Below, in pieces: positions 27,201-34,993 of a DNA stretch of 64,000 nt. The position numbers and the translations under genes were made by a program. The stretch comes from Capsulimonadaceae bacterium (GTDB lineage: Bacteria; Armatimonadota; Armatimonadia; Armatimonadales; Capsulimonadaceae), in NCBI GenBank assembly GCA_031292625.1, contig JARLGU010000062.1, positions 100,354-164,353 of the forward strand, in the 5' to 3' direction. Position 1 is the first letter of the stretch. Each line of letters opens with the position of its first letter. The notes under the pieces were generated by a model. The model ran no database searches, was not told the origin of the DNA, and saw nothing but the letters and a program-made list of their open reading frames with translations.

Positions 27201-27949
27201 GCGCGCAACGCGATTTGCTCCTTCGCGTGATCGCTGGACGAGACGCGCTGAGTACGACGCTGGCCACGCTTATGCCTAACGATTCCCTGGTAGCAATGGA
27301 GCAAGACGTCTTGCCGATCGGCAACGCGGATCAGACGGAGTCCCTTGAGTTCGATGTCGAGCGTTACTTCCGCGCGGCGACCGTGAAAGTCTTCGGATTC
27401 GAGACGTACTCCCGCGATCTTCTCTATGGATCGCAGGCGCCAATGTCCGCGTACTCGACCGTTAACATGGCGGATCGGGTGACGCGTTCAGGCGGAGGGA
27501 TCAGAATTGACGCGCCTGTCGCCCGTTCGCTCTTTGCGAGCGGCTACTTTGTGTCGTCGACGACTGACAGCGTTTGGGGGCAGGATCCTCTGATTATGGC
27601 AACGGCGACTCACTCGTATGGATATGGAACGCTGCCATATTCCCCGCACTACAATGCGTCGTTCGGTCTGAGCTATGTTGATCGTGCTACAAGGGTGAGC
27701 TGCGCGGTGAGGTACCAGGGAGGCCTTAATATTGAAGCCGTTACCGTGGATGAATTTGGGGACCAGTTCTATACGACGCAGTCGTTTTCGTCTCAGACTT
27801 ACATCGATGCCTCGGTGCGTCGAAAGCTTCTCGAAAACCTGGACCTGTATTTCCAGGGGAAGAATCTCATGAACGCCCCTGAGCTGCAGTTTAGTACATT
27901 GCAAGTTCCAGGGAGAGTATTTGAAACCGGCGCAACTCTTCGTTTCTGA
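24260..27949 (+). CDS. FecR-TPR-beta-barrel fusion protein
   Basis: This 1229-residue exported protein has three parts. After a signal peptide (about 1-36), residues 45-200 form a FecR-like domain (DIVSTGATGRANLLFADGTQ, VRGEVFVRLRPNN, TRAAMVAVRGTELALAV). Residues about 245-690 are TPR-type helical repeats. The remainder is a beta-rich barrel ending GRVFETGATLRF, with a terminal Phe like TonB-dependent receptors and porins; NLDLYFQGKNLMNAPELQF also resembles TonB-receptor ends. No TonB plug is visible. The barrel would sit in the outer membrane with FecR and TPR parts in the periplasm. GGAG at 24246-24249 supports the start; two further in-frame ATGs follow at once. Confidence 0.75.
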   Translation: MMMTNSTSSYFLLVRIVVLLFVSLSIVCTVSTDAGAAGSFLATVVARTGELDVTHADTGQSSPEAEHALLYANDIVSTGATGRANLLFADGTQLFLNKQTSVSIVPSEATPKLRRVLFQLVRGEVFVRLRPNNIIATRAAMVAVRGTELALAVGSDDSTVVTVTTGSVDFFNEHGSVRVDAGQQSTASVGSAPRKPVTVQAGNLLFEWTLDVSQARIEREHVYVTADPALLAEQLKVRAAAANAGHPTGGAFLDYGDVLSDAHRYQDAFEAYKNAVNDASTSTQANIRLGFTLLRLDRLHDAQDAFTRAMPASPARLGLAWTALRENRYSDAVLFARGADGSVSNDLEATLVTGIALTRQFDTRASGRKILAGATLLSDPSLGHEALSWLALAESADGDFGLAFTHARAAVARAPRSPLAHGTLAIVSLCAGDTDAAYHEAKVASALDPDDVLSQVIESYGLLMANQPDRAARVAAKAAALEPELPEAEYILGLADVARNDYHHAEREFSATLDLAPSFTPAAAALAKLRARRGNVGGGKSLLQTMIGKHPDSADLHEALAEMLYDSHQYASSEKQYRIAARLEPDSALAHAGLARVLIDRKDLAEAIKEARKAVDLAPSVAQYHAILGLAYQYGFGTEGAADQQATREFRDALALDSRNSLARAELALLSLGSSSEDNGLQGTSAVNLSDIAQGSAIFAEEQRQRNAATSLANITQAILYDPSVARQLTPGGQSTEVSAETGKTHDEVFAQQSVSFLNGAGNAFAQYKNDLDKESGTDGRIETGVGYVAIQPSKDLTVLGSMIRQINDQSFPFQAMIGAPTTQLSTGDLANVAVGQRLGDNVSAWVGLSGLFTQDSYANPNGGIVWEVSNSRSVVPEVRIDINPNLNAKHSPRFSFGIASGPQTVHTASLEASFDPFFPSTPYQVGTTQAVQNVYANASWNVDSRLFFAGQIRSQRTTQQDITPQTHVDVLLPSAQVSYRAQRDLLLRVIAGRDALSTTLATLMPNDSLVAMEQDVLPIGNADQTESLEFDVERYFRAATVKVFGFETYSRDLLYGSQAPMSAYSTVNMADRVTRSGGGIRIDAPVARSLFASGYFVSSTTDSVWGQDPLIMATATHSYGYGTLPYSPHYNASFGLSYVDRATRVSCAVRYQGGLNIEAVTVDEFGDQFYTTQSFSSQTYIDASVRRKLLENLDLYFQGKNLMNAPELQFSTLQVPGRVFETGATLRF

Positions 27950-27959
27950 GTTGCGCCGG
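27927..27959 (+). terminator. Terminator hairpin overlapping the stop codon
   Basis: CCGGCGCAACTC (27927-27938) and GAGTTGCGCCGG (27948-27959) form a perfect 12-bp stem with a 9-nt loop that includes part of the TGA stop. It lies between convergent genes. No T-run follows, so it may act bidirectionally or by blocking exonucleases. Confidence 0.6.
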
Positions 27960-27975
27960 CAAGCTCCCCGAGCCT

Positions 27976-28422
27976 TTACGCCGAAGGATTGGGGACCCAG
28001 CAGACTGCATTGCTGGATTTGTTCCAAGCGCTGCCGAGGCTAGCGAATGCCGTGGGGCTCGCGGTGAACAGATAGACGCCGTCCGAGGTGTTCTCGGCTA
28101 TGTGCAACGCTCCCCAGCCGCTCGGCATGCTGGCGGTGGCGGGAAGAACATAGCCGGCCGTTCCTCTGTTCGTCCATCCTTTCGAGACAAGGGTCGTAAT
28201 GACCGAGGCCGTTGTCGTGTAATAGTTGCTTCCCGTGCTCGGATTGCTTGCACGATAGAGGGCGACAAGTCCGGTGTAGTCGGTGGAGGCGGAGTAGATG
28301 TTGCTCGTGGGGGAGTACCAGTAGCTATACCCCTCGGTCAACAGGGTCGACGCTTCGGAAGAGTCGGCGGTGAGAATGTAGTCGGTGCTGTTTGTCAGCG
28401 AATAGAAAGACTCGAGTGACAT
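27976..28422 (-). CDS. DUF5648-like domain protein
   Basis: The 148-residue protein is built of short repeats such as LVALYRASNPSTGSNYYTT and GVYLFTASPTAFASL. These match the DUF5648 pattern (LYRxYNPxTGDHFYTT), a small beta-propeller-like domain of secreted bacterial proteins. Here it stands alone and has no visible signal peptide, so export by a classical route is doubtful. AAAGGAG lies 8 nt before ATG 28422, so it is well set for translation. The function is unknown; it could be a fragment of a formerly larger secreted protein. Confidence 0.75.
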   Translation of the reverse strand: MSLESFYSLTNSTDYILTADSSEASTLLTEGYSYWYSPTSNIYSASTDYTGLVALYRASNPSTGSNYYTTTASVITTLVSKGWTNRGTAGYVLPATASMPSGWGALHIAENTSDGVYLFTASPTAFASLGSAWNKSSNAVCWVPNPSA

Positions 28423-28595
28423 TCGTCAATCTCCTTTTGAACGCACAATAAACAAACGTCTGCTTGTGTGGTTCACTCTTGTTATGCCTTAGCTTTATCC
28501 AGAGTAAACAATCGCCTTGGTTCTTTTGCTCGCTGCGCGGCGAGCTGCACTTATGCCGAATGTGGCTTGGCGTGTACGCGCCAGCCTGAAGCTAT

Positions 28596-31523
28596 TCAAT
28601 TCTCCTGAATGTACACCACAAATGGCGCCCAGTAACGGGGTTCGCGACTTTCGTTGCCGCTGAGTCCGCCATGGATCAATCCGACCTGAGCCTCTCGCAA
28701 TGCTTCTTGGACCGGTAGGCGTTCGTTTGTTCGGGCCTCGTAGAACCGCTTCATGAATGCCCGTACGGACGGATCTTCCACGCTCCATAGCGTTGCAAGC
28801 AGTGATCTTGCGCCGGCTCTGGACGCAATTCCTGCTACGCCATCCACCTCCTTCCCATCCTGATCGGTTTCCGGGGCGCCGGTTTGACACGCGGAGAGCG
28901 TGAGTAAATCTACGCCGCGGAAAAGATCAGGGATACGGCCGATGCCGGCCAGCGTCAACAACGTTCCATCGCCCAGCAGCAGGCAGGACCGCGATGCGTC
29001 CGCCGCGTGCAGGTGAAAGTGAGTCGCGATATGCACGATGCCAAAACCGTTTTGGAGCGCCGTTCTCGCAGCGCCAAGCGTGAATTGCTCGTCGAGCAAT
29101 CGGACATGAGACTCGTTTGTATTCGCGGTGACCGCTTTCAGTTCCTCCGGCACCTCGGGAAGCGCCGGGAAGTCCAGCAGGTTGCCGGTCTGCGGCTCTT
29201 CGACGACATGCTGTTTTGACACGCCCATCGCCAGCGTGCCATGTCCTTCCTCGACTGTCTTGCGCACTTTGACCGGCGACGCGATCGCAGTCGACCAACG
29301 TTCCGCGAGGTACTTTGAACCGTCGTAGAGCCCGGCCATCGGCACGTATCTTAGGACGCCGTCAAGGGACCAAATCGTTGCCGTTACGCGTGCTGCTGCA
29401 AGCAATGCGGCAACTCGAGGGGGCAGTACGATATTGTAGATCTTTTGCGCGGCCGGACGAGGATCTTGAGAAGGATCTTCGAGCGCCTGGCGAAGCCGGA
29501 AAACGTCTCTGTTCAGGTCCTCGGCACGAATAGCCGTGCTTGCTATAATCCTCCGCCCGCCAGTGGCCGCAATGATGCGGACGCCATCCGGCGTGACGAG
29601 CGTCCAGATGCGTGCCACACCGGGACGCTTCGGCGTCGGGAGCAGAGATTCCTTTGCCGTCGACGGATGGCTGCGTTGGCTGGCCGGCGGAAACGCGCGG
29701 CACATCGCCTGGGTGATCGCGTCCTCGGATGCGGCGCTCTCCGTCAGCGCCAACGCAACGCGCTCCGGACTCGTCAATTCGACTATCCGTTGGATGCCGG
29801 TCAATTGCGCATTCGATGCGATGCGTTTGTCTTCGCGGATAGGCGGCTTTTGCCCTCGCACGAGGACGATGCCGTCCCGAACGGGTGGGCGCTGCCCGCG
29901 TACAAGGACCTCGCCGCCGCGAACGGGAGGGCGCTGGCCTCTCACGAGCACTTGACCGTCCCGGTCAAATTCGTCGAGCTCTTCTCCCTTTAGCAGTGCA
30001 AGCACGCTGATCGCTTCATTTATTCGGCCCTGGTCGATGAGGATGTTTGCGAGGGTGCGATAAGTCTGTGCGTGAGCGGAGCAAAACGCGTTCCGCGCGT
30101 CGTAAGAGAAGCCGCTCAGGCCTTCGCGAATCGCCTCGTAGCGGCCGACCGCGCGTTTGCCCCAGAATACGGCGGCATCAGGCGAACCTGCTGCACGGGC
30201 GACTTCCATGAGTACGCTTTCGGCTCTTGCGGCAAGGGTCGGATCCGGAGCGGTCTTGAGCGCAAGTATGGCGCGGTATCCCGCCTTCATGGCCTGACGC
30301 GCCGCTCCCATGCGGAGATCCAGAGATGCAAGGTCAGTCAGGCAGATGCCCATTCCTGCCGGATCGTGGAGAACTCCCGCGAGGCGGTAGGCCTCTTGAA
30401 TCTCCCGGCGAGATGCGCTGAATGATCCGGCGTCGGCGTCGAGCCGTCCGAGGTCGCTCAGGGCAGCTTGCTCTCCGATCAGATCTCTGGATGCGCGCCG
30501 CAGCGTGAGGGAGCGCGTAAGAGATGTGCGCGCTTCGGCAAGGCGTCCTTGGTAGAATCGGGCATAACCGATGTTTCCGAGTACGGTGGCCTGCCCGTCG
30601 ACGTCCTTTTGCGCCTGAAACTCGGCGAGGGCGGCGGAATAGGTTGTTACCGCCTTCGCGTAGAGCCCGGTTGCGTGGTAAGTTGCGCCCAGGTTTGCGG
30701 TCGCCGCCGCCGCGATTGACGAGTGGCGGGCTGCCGCCGCCAGCTTGTGAGCGGTCGCGAAGTCTTTTGCGGCGTCGCCGTAGTTGCCGGACGACCGGAG
30801 CACAAGGCCCAGGCTATTGAGGACCGCGTCGCCGGGCGCCCTTGGCCCTGCTTCCTGGCACAGCTTATCAGCGCGGCGCAAAGACGCCAGCGAGTTGTCG
30901 TAATCCCCAAGGCGCCAGAGGAGAATGCCAAGGTCGTTGAGGGCGATTGCTTCCTTTGCGGAGTCCTGAATCCCATGCGCTGTCTGGTGGGCCTTGGTGT
31001 ACCATCTCCTGGCGTCGCTATAGCGCCCGGACCGCACGTTCAAATCGGCGATGGCGACGCAGTCTTCGATGAGCGTGGGCTGGGCGAGCTTGAGGTCGAT
31101 TGCGTAACAGCGCTGAAGAAGGGCGGCGGCGCGGGACAGTTGCGCGCTGGACTCCATGGCCGTCGACCAAACGCGGTCGTTGCCGGCAAGCGAAAGGGAG
31201 ACCTGGTCTCGGTCGAGGCCGCGAGGAAAGCGGCCGAGAGCACGCTGGAGGATCTGATCTGCTTGCGAGTACCGGCGAAGCTTGGTCAAACAGGATGCCT
31301 CGCCAAGCACGTAGATAACGTCGCTCCTATCCAAACTCGCCGCGCGGTTGTATAGCCGGAAGGCCGCTGGCAGGTTGCCGTCGCGTTCGGCCGCTGACGC
31401 TTGCATATATAACAAGTGCGCATCAGCAGGCTGGGCGGCCGGCGCTGGCTTGTCCGTGCTGTTGGTCAGCATCAGAGAAAGCATGATGACCGTTATAATC
31501 ATCGTTAGGGAACGTCGCATCAT
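28596..31523 (-). CDS. TPR-CHAT domain protein (caspase-like peptidase)
   Basis: The 975-residue protein has an N-terminal hydrophobic segment (TMIITVIMLSLML), about ten TPR units (about 35-480), and a C-terminal CHAT domain. The predicted catalytic dyad is His835 in HIATHF and Cys879 in LSACQTG, as in caspase/separase-like CHAT proteases. Between TPR and CHAT (about 523-563) lie three near-identical 14-residue repeats VLVRGQRPPVRxGx. The start overlaps the upstream cyclase gene stop as ATGA, with GGAGGA just before it, so both proteins are made together. The hydrophobic N-terminus suggests membrane anchoring or export, unusual for a cytoplasmic effector. Confidence 0.88.
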   Translation of the reverse strand: MMRRSLTMIITVIMLSLMLTNSTDKPAPAAQPADAHLLYMQASAAERDGNLPAAFRLYNRAASLDRSDVIYVLGEASCLTKLRRYSQADQILQRALGRFPRGLDRDQVSLSLAGNDRVWSTAMESSAQLSRAAALLQRCYAIDLKLAQPTLIEDCVAIADLNVRSGRYSDARRWYTKAHQTAHGIQDSAKEAIALNDLGILLWRLGDYDNSLASLRRADKLCQEAGPRAPGDAVLNSLGLVLRSSGNYGDAAKDFATAHKLAAAARHSSIAAAATANLGATYHATGLYAKAVTTYSAALAEFQAQKDVDGQATVLGNIGYARFYQGRLAEARTSLTRSLTLRRASRDLIGEQAALSDLGRLDADAGSFSASRREIQEAYRLAGVLHDPAGMGICLTDLASLDLRMGAARQAMKAGYRAILALKTAPDPTLAARAESVLMEVARAAGSPDAAVFWGKRAVGRYEAIREGLSGFSYDARNAFCSAHAQTYRTLANILIDQGRINEAISVLALLKGEELDEFDRDGQVLVRGQRPPVRGGEVLVRGQRPPVRDGIVLVRGQKPPIREDKRIASNAQLTGIQRIVELTSPERVALALTESAASEDAITQAMCRAFPPASQRSHPSTAKESLLPTPKRPGVARIWTLVTPDGVRIIAATGGRRIIASTAIRAEDLNRDVFRLRQALEDPSQDPRPAAQKIYNIVLPPRVAALLAAARVTATIWSLDGVLRYVPMAGLYDGSKYLAERWSTAIASPVKVRKTVEEGHGTLAMGVSKQHVVEEPQTGNLLDFPALPEVPEELKAVTANTNESHVRLLDEQFTLGAARTALQNGFGIVHIATHFHLHAADASRSCLLLGDGTLLTLAGIGRIPDLFRGVDLLTLSACQTGAPETDQDGKEVDGVAGIASRAGARSLLATLWSVEDPSVRAFMKRFYEARTNERLPVQEALREAQVGLIHGGLSGNESREPRYWAPFVVYIQEN
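29835..29960 (-). repeat. Three tandem 42-bp repeats in the CHAT gene
   Basis: The repeats encode VLVRGQRPPVRGGE, VLVRGQRPPVRDGI and VLVRGQKPPIREDK in tandem and in frame, forming a basic, proline-containing linker between the TPR and CHAT parts. The copies are very similar, indicating recent slippage or unequal exchange. Boundaries are approximate. Confidence 0.8.
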
Positions 31524-34183
31524 GGTTCCTCCGGCATATGTGATAGCAATTCTACCGCCAGTTCGTTAACCGCCGTATCTCTGCCCTGTTCGCGGAACAT
31601 TGCAAACTGTGTTGGGTTCAGGTTTTTGCGGACACGGCTCAGGGCATCGTCAATGGCCGGTCGAGCAAGCGCGGGCAGCGGCGCGCCAAGCGAGGCGCGG
31701 CCGGCTTCGCAGGCGCCAAGCAGGACGGCGGCTTGCTGGATCTTCCCGGTTAGCGTGCAGAGCTGCGCGATCGATTCGATCGACTCGATGATTCCGGGCC
31801 GGTCGGAGAGGCCCAGTCGTATTGAAAGTCCTTCTTTAAGGAAGCGTCTCGCCTTGGGCATATCGCCGACGCAACTCCAGATTCGCCCGAGGCCGTCGGA
31901 AGCTGCCGCGATTCCCCAAGCATCGTTGGCGGAGCGGTCTAGGTCGATACTTCGTTCAAAGTTCTTCATTGCGACGTCAATTTGTCCCGATGCCAGTGAG
32001 AGGAAGCCAAGATTGAGCAAGCAGGCGGATTCGCCGGCAACATCGTTTCGTTGTCTCTGGATTTGCAATGCTTGGTTTAGGAGATCCGCCGCGCGCGCGT
32101 ATTCGCCCCGGTCTGACGCGATGAGACCCAGGTTGTTCAGACAGTCCGCGATGCCCGACATGTTCTCGCGCGCTTGCCAGAGCGCGAGACTTTCCTCGAA
32201 CGCGTAGGCGCTAAGATCCAGATCGCCGGTGGAGCGGGCTAGGCCGCCGAGCGCCGAATAGGCGATCGCAAAGACCTCATCGCTAATCAGTGCGTTTGGA
32301 ATATCCAGAAGCCGTGCAAGCCAGTCCGTCGGTTCCTTGAACATTCCCTGGATTGTCCAGTATCGGTACAACGCGGCGCATACCCTGACGCCGTATTCCG
32401 AGTCCACCTGCCCCAGCGATCTTGTCATTACCGCGCGAAAGTTTGCGATTTCATCCGACGTGCGCATCACCGCAGCTGCTTGCCTGCTCCAGAGATCCCC
32501 CTCGATGTCCTCGGCCAGCCTGACAGCCCAGCGAGAGTGGGCGCGCAACAACTCTGTGTGCTCGTCTGTCTGCTTAAAGTCGGCGTATGCGAGTTCGCGG
32601 ATCGCCTCCAGCATATGGTATCTTGAGCCCGATGCCGTTTCCCGGAACATGACGAGCGATTTGTCGACAAGCTCAGCCATGAGCTCTTCGGCGCCGTCCT
32701 TGTCCGTCAAGCCGGTAGAACAGACGTCCGCCGCTGCGTCCAGGCTGCATCCGCCGGCAAAAACGGACAACCTCATCAAGAACGTAAGTTCTTCCGGTGT
32801 AAGCAGCCGGAAGCTCCAACGGATCGTATCCTGGATTGTCTTTCGGCGGCTCGTGCTTTCGCGCGCGGTCCTGAGTACGGAGAAATCGGCTTCGAGACGT
32901 CTCCAGAGGTCGTCAACGCTCATCGACCTGAGCCTTGCCGCGGCCAATTCGATAGCGAGCGGAACGCCATCGATTCGTTCGCAAATCTTTGTGACAGGCA
33001 CGACGTTGTCTTCGTTTAGCGTGAAGCCCGGATGAACGGCGGCGGCGCGGTCCACGAAGAGCGCGATCGATTCGGCAGTGTCGGGGCGCATCTCGCGCTT
33101 CTTGCCGGCCTGGGTGGGACTGGCGAGCGATGAGAGACGTAGATGGCGCTCGCCCGCGATTGATAGAGGCTCGCGGCTCGTCGCAAGTACGCGCAGGTTT
33201 GGGCACTCTTTAAGGAGGCGCTCGACGGCGGCCGCGCAGCCAATGAGCACGTGCTCGCAGTTGTCCAGCACGAGCATAGTCGCCTTCATCCCAATCTCCT
33301 GGCACAGACTGATGATCGAGGGAATGGAAGCGTCCTCTTTGATGCCAAGAGTCCGCGCTATCGTTTGGGCGACCAGGGTTTGTTCGGTAAGCGCCGCGAG
33401 TTCGATGAGCCAGCTTCCGTCAAGGTTCGTCTGCGTGAGAGCCCAGTGTATGGCGAGCCGCGTCTTGCCGATCCCGCCCGGTCCCAGGAGAGTCAGCAAT
33501 CTGCCGGACGAGAAGGCCGCGTCCAGCTTTGCCAACTCGCTAGCCCGTCCAACGAACGAGTCGGTTTCCGCCGGAATGTTCGTCCACGCCGATTTCGTTG
33601 AACGAAGCGGAGGAAACTCGCCGCGCAGCGACGAGTGGGTAATCTGGTAGACGTCCTGCGGCGAGTTAAATCCGCGCAGGTAGTACGAGCCGAGAGGTTT
33701 AGTCAGCACGCCGCCGGGCGCTCGTGCGTTGACGGCGGCCGATGTTTGGGCGCATGCAAGGATCTGTCCCCCATGGCCAAGGTCAAGAATACGCGCCACC
33801 AGGTGGGCGCACACTCCGTAGAACTCGTCGCCTCGCTCCCACGCTCCACCCGTTGAGACGGCCATTCGAGCAGGCAGGAAGGGGGTATCCCTGCCCTGAG
33901 GAGCCTGCAAGTCTTGTTGAGCGCCAACCGCGCTCATTACCGCGTTCAGCGGGTCGTCGAATACCGCGCAAAGGCCGTCCCCGGTACTCCGGAAAACGCG
34001 GCCGCCGTGGCTCTGGACGCGCCGCCTGATAATGTCCTCAACGCTTAAGAGGGCGTTGCGTACTTCGGAGACAGGCGATTTCTGCCAAGCTTGTGTGCTC
34101 CCCTCGATATCAGTATAGAGGAACGTGGCCGTACGGTAAGGGAGATCCTGAAAGGATACGATCGGTTGTTCGTCGTTGACCAT
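31520..34183 (-). CDS. Class III cyclase-STAND ATPase-TPR protein
   Basis: The 887-residue protein starts with a class III nucleotide cyclase domain (about 14-185) with both metal-binding aspartates, Asp25 in YTDIEGST and Asp69 in STGDGLCAVF. An NB-ARC/STAND ATPase follows: Walker A LLGPGGIGKT (233-241) and Walker B MLVLDNCEH (303-311). TPR repeats fill the C-terminal third (about 640-860). It resembles the large cyclase/ATPase regulators of Actinobacteria and Chloroflexi but lacks a recognisable DNA-binding domain. The frame is open to 34477 but that part is low-complexity basic and overlaps the DUF559 gene; ATG 34183 is preferred although no ribosome-binding site is clear. Confidence 0.85.
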   Translation of the reverse strand: MVNDEQPIVSFQDLPYRTATFLYTDIEGSTQAWQKSPVSEVRNALLSVEDIIRRRVQSHGGRVFRSTGDGLCAVFDDPLNAVMSAVGAQQDLQAPQGRDTPFLPARMAVSTGGAWERGDEFYGVCAHLVARILDLGHGGQILACAQTSAAVNARAPGGVLTKPLGSYYLRGFNSPQDVYQITHSSLRGEFPPLRSTKSAWTNIPAETDSFVGRASELAKLDAAFSSGRLLTLLGPGGIGKTRLAIHWALTQTNLDGSWLIELAALTEQTLVAQTIARTLGIKEDASIPSIISLCQEIGMKATMLVLDNCEHVLIGCAAAVERLLKECPNLRVLATSREPLSIAGERHLRLSSLASPTQAGKKREMRPDTAESIALFVDRAAAVHPGFTLNEDNVVPVTKICERIDGVPLAIELAAARLRSMSVDDLWRRLEADFSVLRTARESTSRRKTIQDTIRWSFRLLTPEELTFLMRLSVFAGGCSLDAAADVCSTGLTDKDGAEELMAELVDKSLVMFRETASGSRYHMLEAIRELAYADFKQTDEHTELLRAHSRWAVRLAEDIEGDLWSRQAAAVMRTSDEIANFRAVMTRSLGQVDSEYGVRVCAALYRYWTIQGMFKEPTDWLARLLDIPNALISDEVFAIAYSALGGLARSTGDLDLSAYAFEESLALWQARENMSGIADCLNNLGLIASDRGEYARAADLLNQALQIQRQRNDVAGESACLLNLGFLSLASGQIDVAMKNFERSIDLDRSANDAWGIAAASDGLGRIWSCVGDMPKARRFLKEGLSIRLGLSDRPGIIESIESIAQLCTLTGKIQQAAVLLGACEAGRASLGAPLPALARPAIDDALSRVRKNLNPTQFAMFREQGRDTAVNELAVELLSHMPEEP

Positions 34184-34388
34184 CGTGCAATCTGGTGTGA
34201 ATCGAGTGCCTGGTAGACGGCCTCCAATGGAGCCGGACGCCCGGCGTGCGGCGGAATGCCCGCGTCGCACAACCCCGTGGAATAGCGAGCGGAGACTCGC
34301 CACCCCGGTCCTATGGGACAAGCGGGCGATGCCGATCCGCGCGAGACGTGATCGCCAGCCTTTCTGAACTCTATTGTATATATATTCG

Positions 34389-34877
34389 TCATTGAAGTTC
34401 AAATCCCTGCGCCGACATCCGCGCGGAATCGGCGGCGTATGCGTCTTCCGAGGAGATTGCCGGGCTAATCGAGACACTGCCTTTGTATAGCCCAGGGCGG
34501 CGTCGCGCTGTCAACGTCCCGTTGCTCTGGTTGTTGACGGCGGTCGCAAGAATTTTCTTGCAAACGCTGCCAAGATCGTTGTAGACATCGGCGGTCTCAA
34601 CAGGGACGATCGTGAAACCGCGATCTTCTAGAGCCTGCAGGCGAGCGATGTCTTGCGCGGTGCGCCGGCTGCGCATCGGCAGATCGAACTCGACCGCGAC
34701 GCGCGCGCTCCGGCAGCAGAGACCGACGATGTGATCGCCGACAATGGCATCGCGAGTAAACTGAAGGCCAGGGAGTAAGATTGTTCCGAGCTCACTCCAG
34801 AGAAGCAGTTCGGCGGGTGGAAGGGACTCGCCAATGTCGTTTTTCGAATCGCTCTGTTTAATAATCGTTGCGGGCAT
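34389..34877 (-). CDS. DUF559 endonuclease-fold protein
   Basis: The 162-residue protein has the DUF559/Vsr-like core: PPAELLLWSELGTILLPGLQFTRD, IVGLCCRSARVAVEFD, then a basic-helix and strand DRGFTIVPVETADVYNDLGSV. The family belongs to the PD-(D/E)xK superfamily. Here the usual VEVDG is VEFDL and a DFYC-type Asp is G (VGLCC), so catalysis is uncertain. GGAGG lies 6 nt before ATG 34877. A C-terminal tail of about 35 residues has no similarity I know. It heads the minus-strand group with the cyclase and CHAT genes. Confidence 0.75.
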   Translation of the reverse strand: MPATIIKQSDSKNDIGESLPPAELLLWSELGTILLPGLQFTRDAIVGDHIVGLCCRSARVAVEFDLPMRSRRTAQDIARLQALEDRGFTIVPVETADVYNDLGSVCKKILATAVNNQSNGTLTARRRPGLYKGSVSISPAISSEDAYAADSARMSAQGFELQ

Positions 34878-34954
34878 CTTGCTCCTCCAATATACGGCAA
34901 CCGGAATGGCCGGTCTTCATTCATAATTGTATGCTTGGAGCGGCCTGCCGCCTA

Positions 34955-34966
34955 TGACAAAAGTCA
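34955..34966. promoter_or_regulatory. Crp/Fnr-type box in a divergent promoter
   Basis: TGAC (34955-34958), AAAA, GTCA (34963-34966) is a perfect inverted repeat with the half-site and spacing style of Crp/Fnr-family operators. It lies 28 nt before the Crp/Fnr-like start and about 78 nt from the divergent DUF559 start, so one bound dimer could affect both. It is untested. Confidence 0.45.
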
Positions 34967-34993
34967 CAAAGGCCGGCGCTTAGAAAGAAATTC

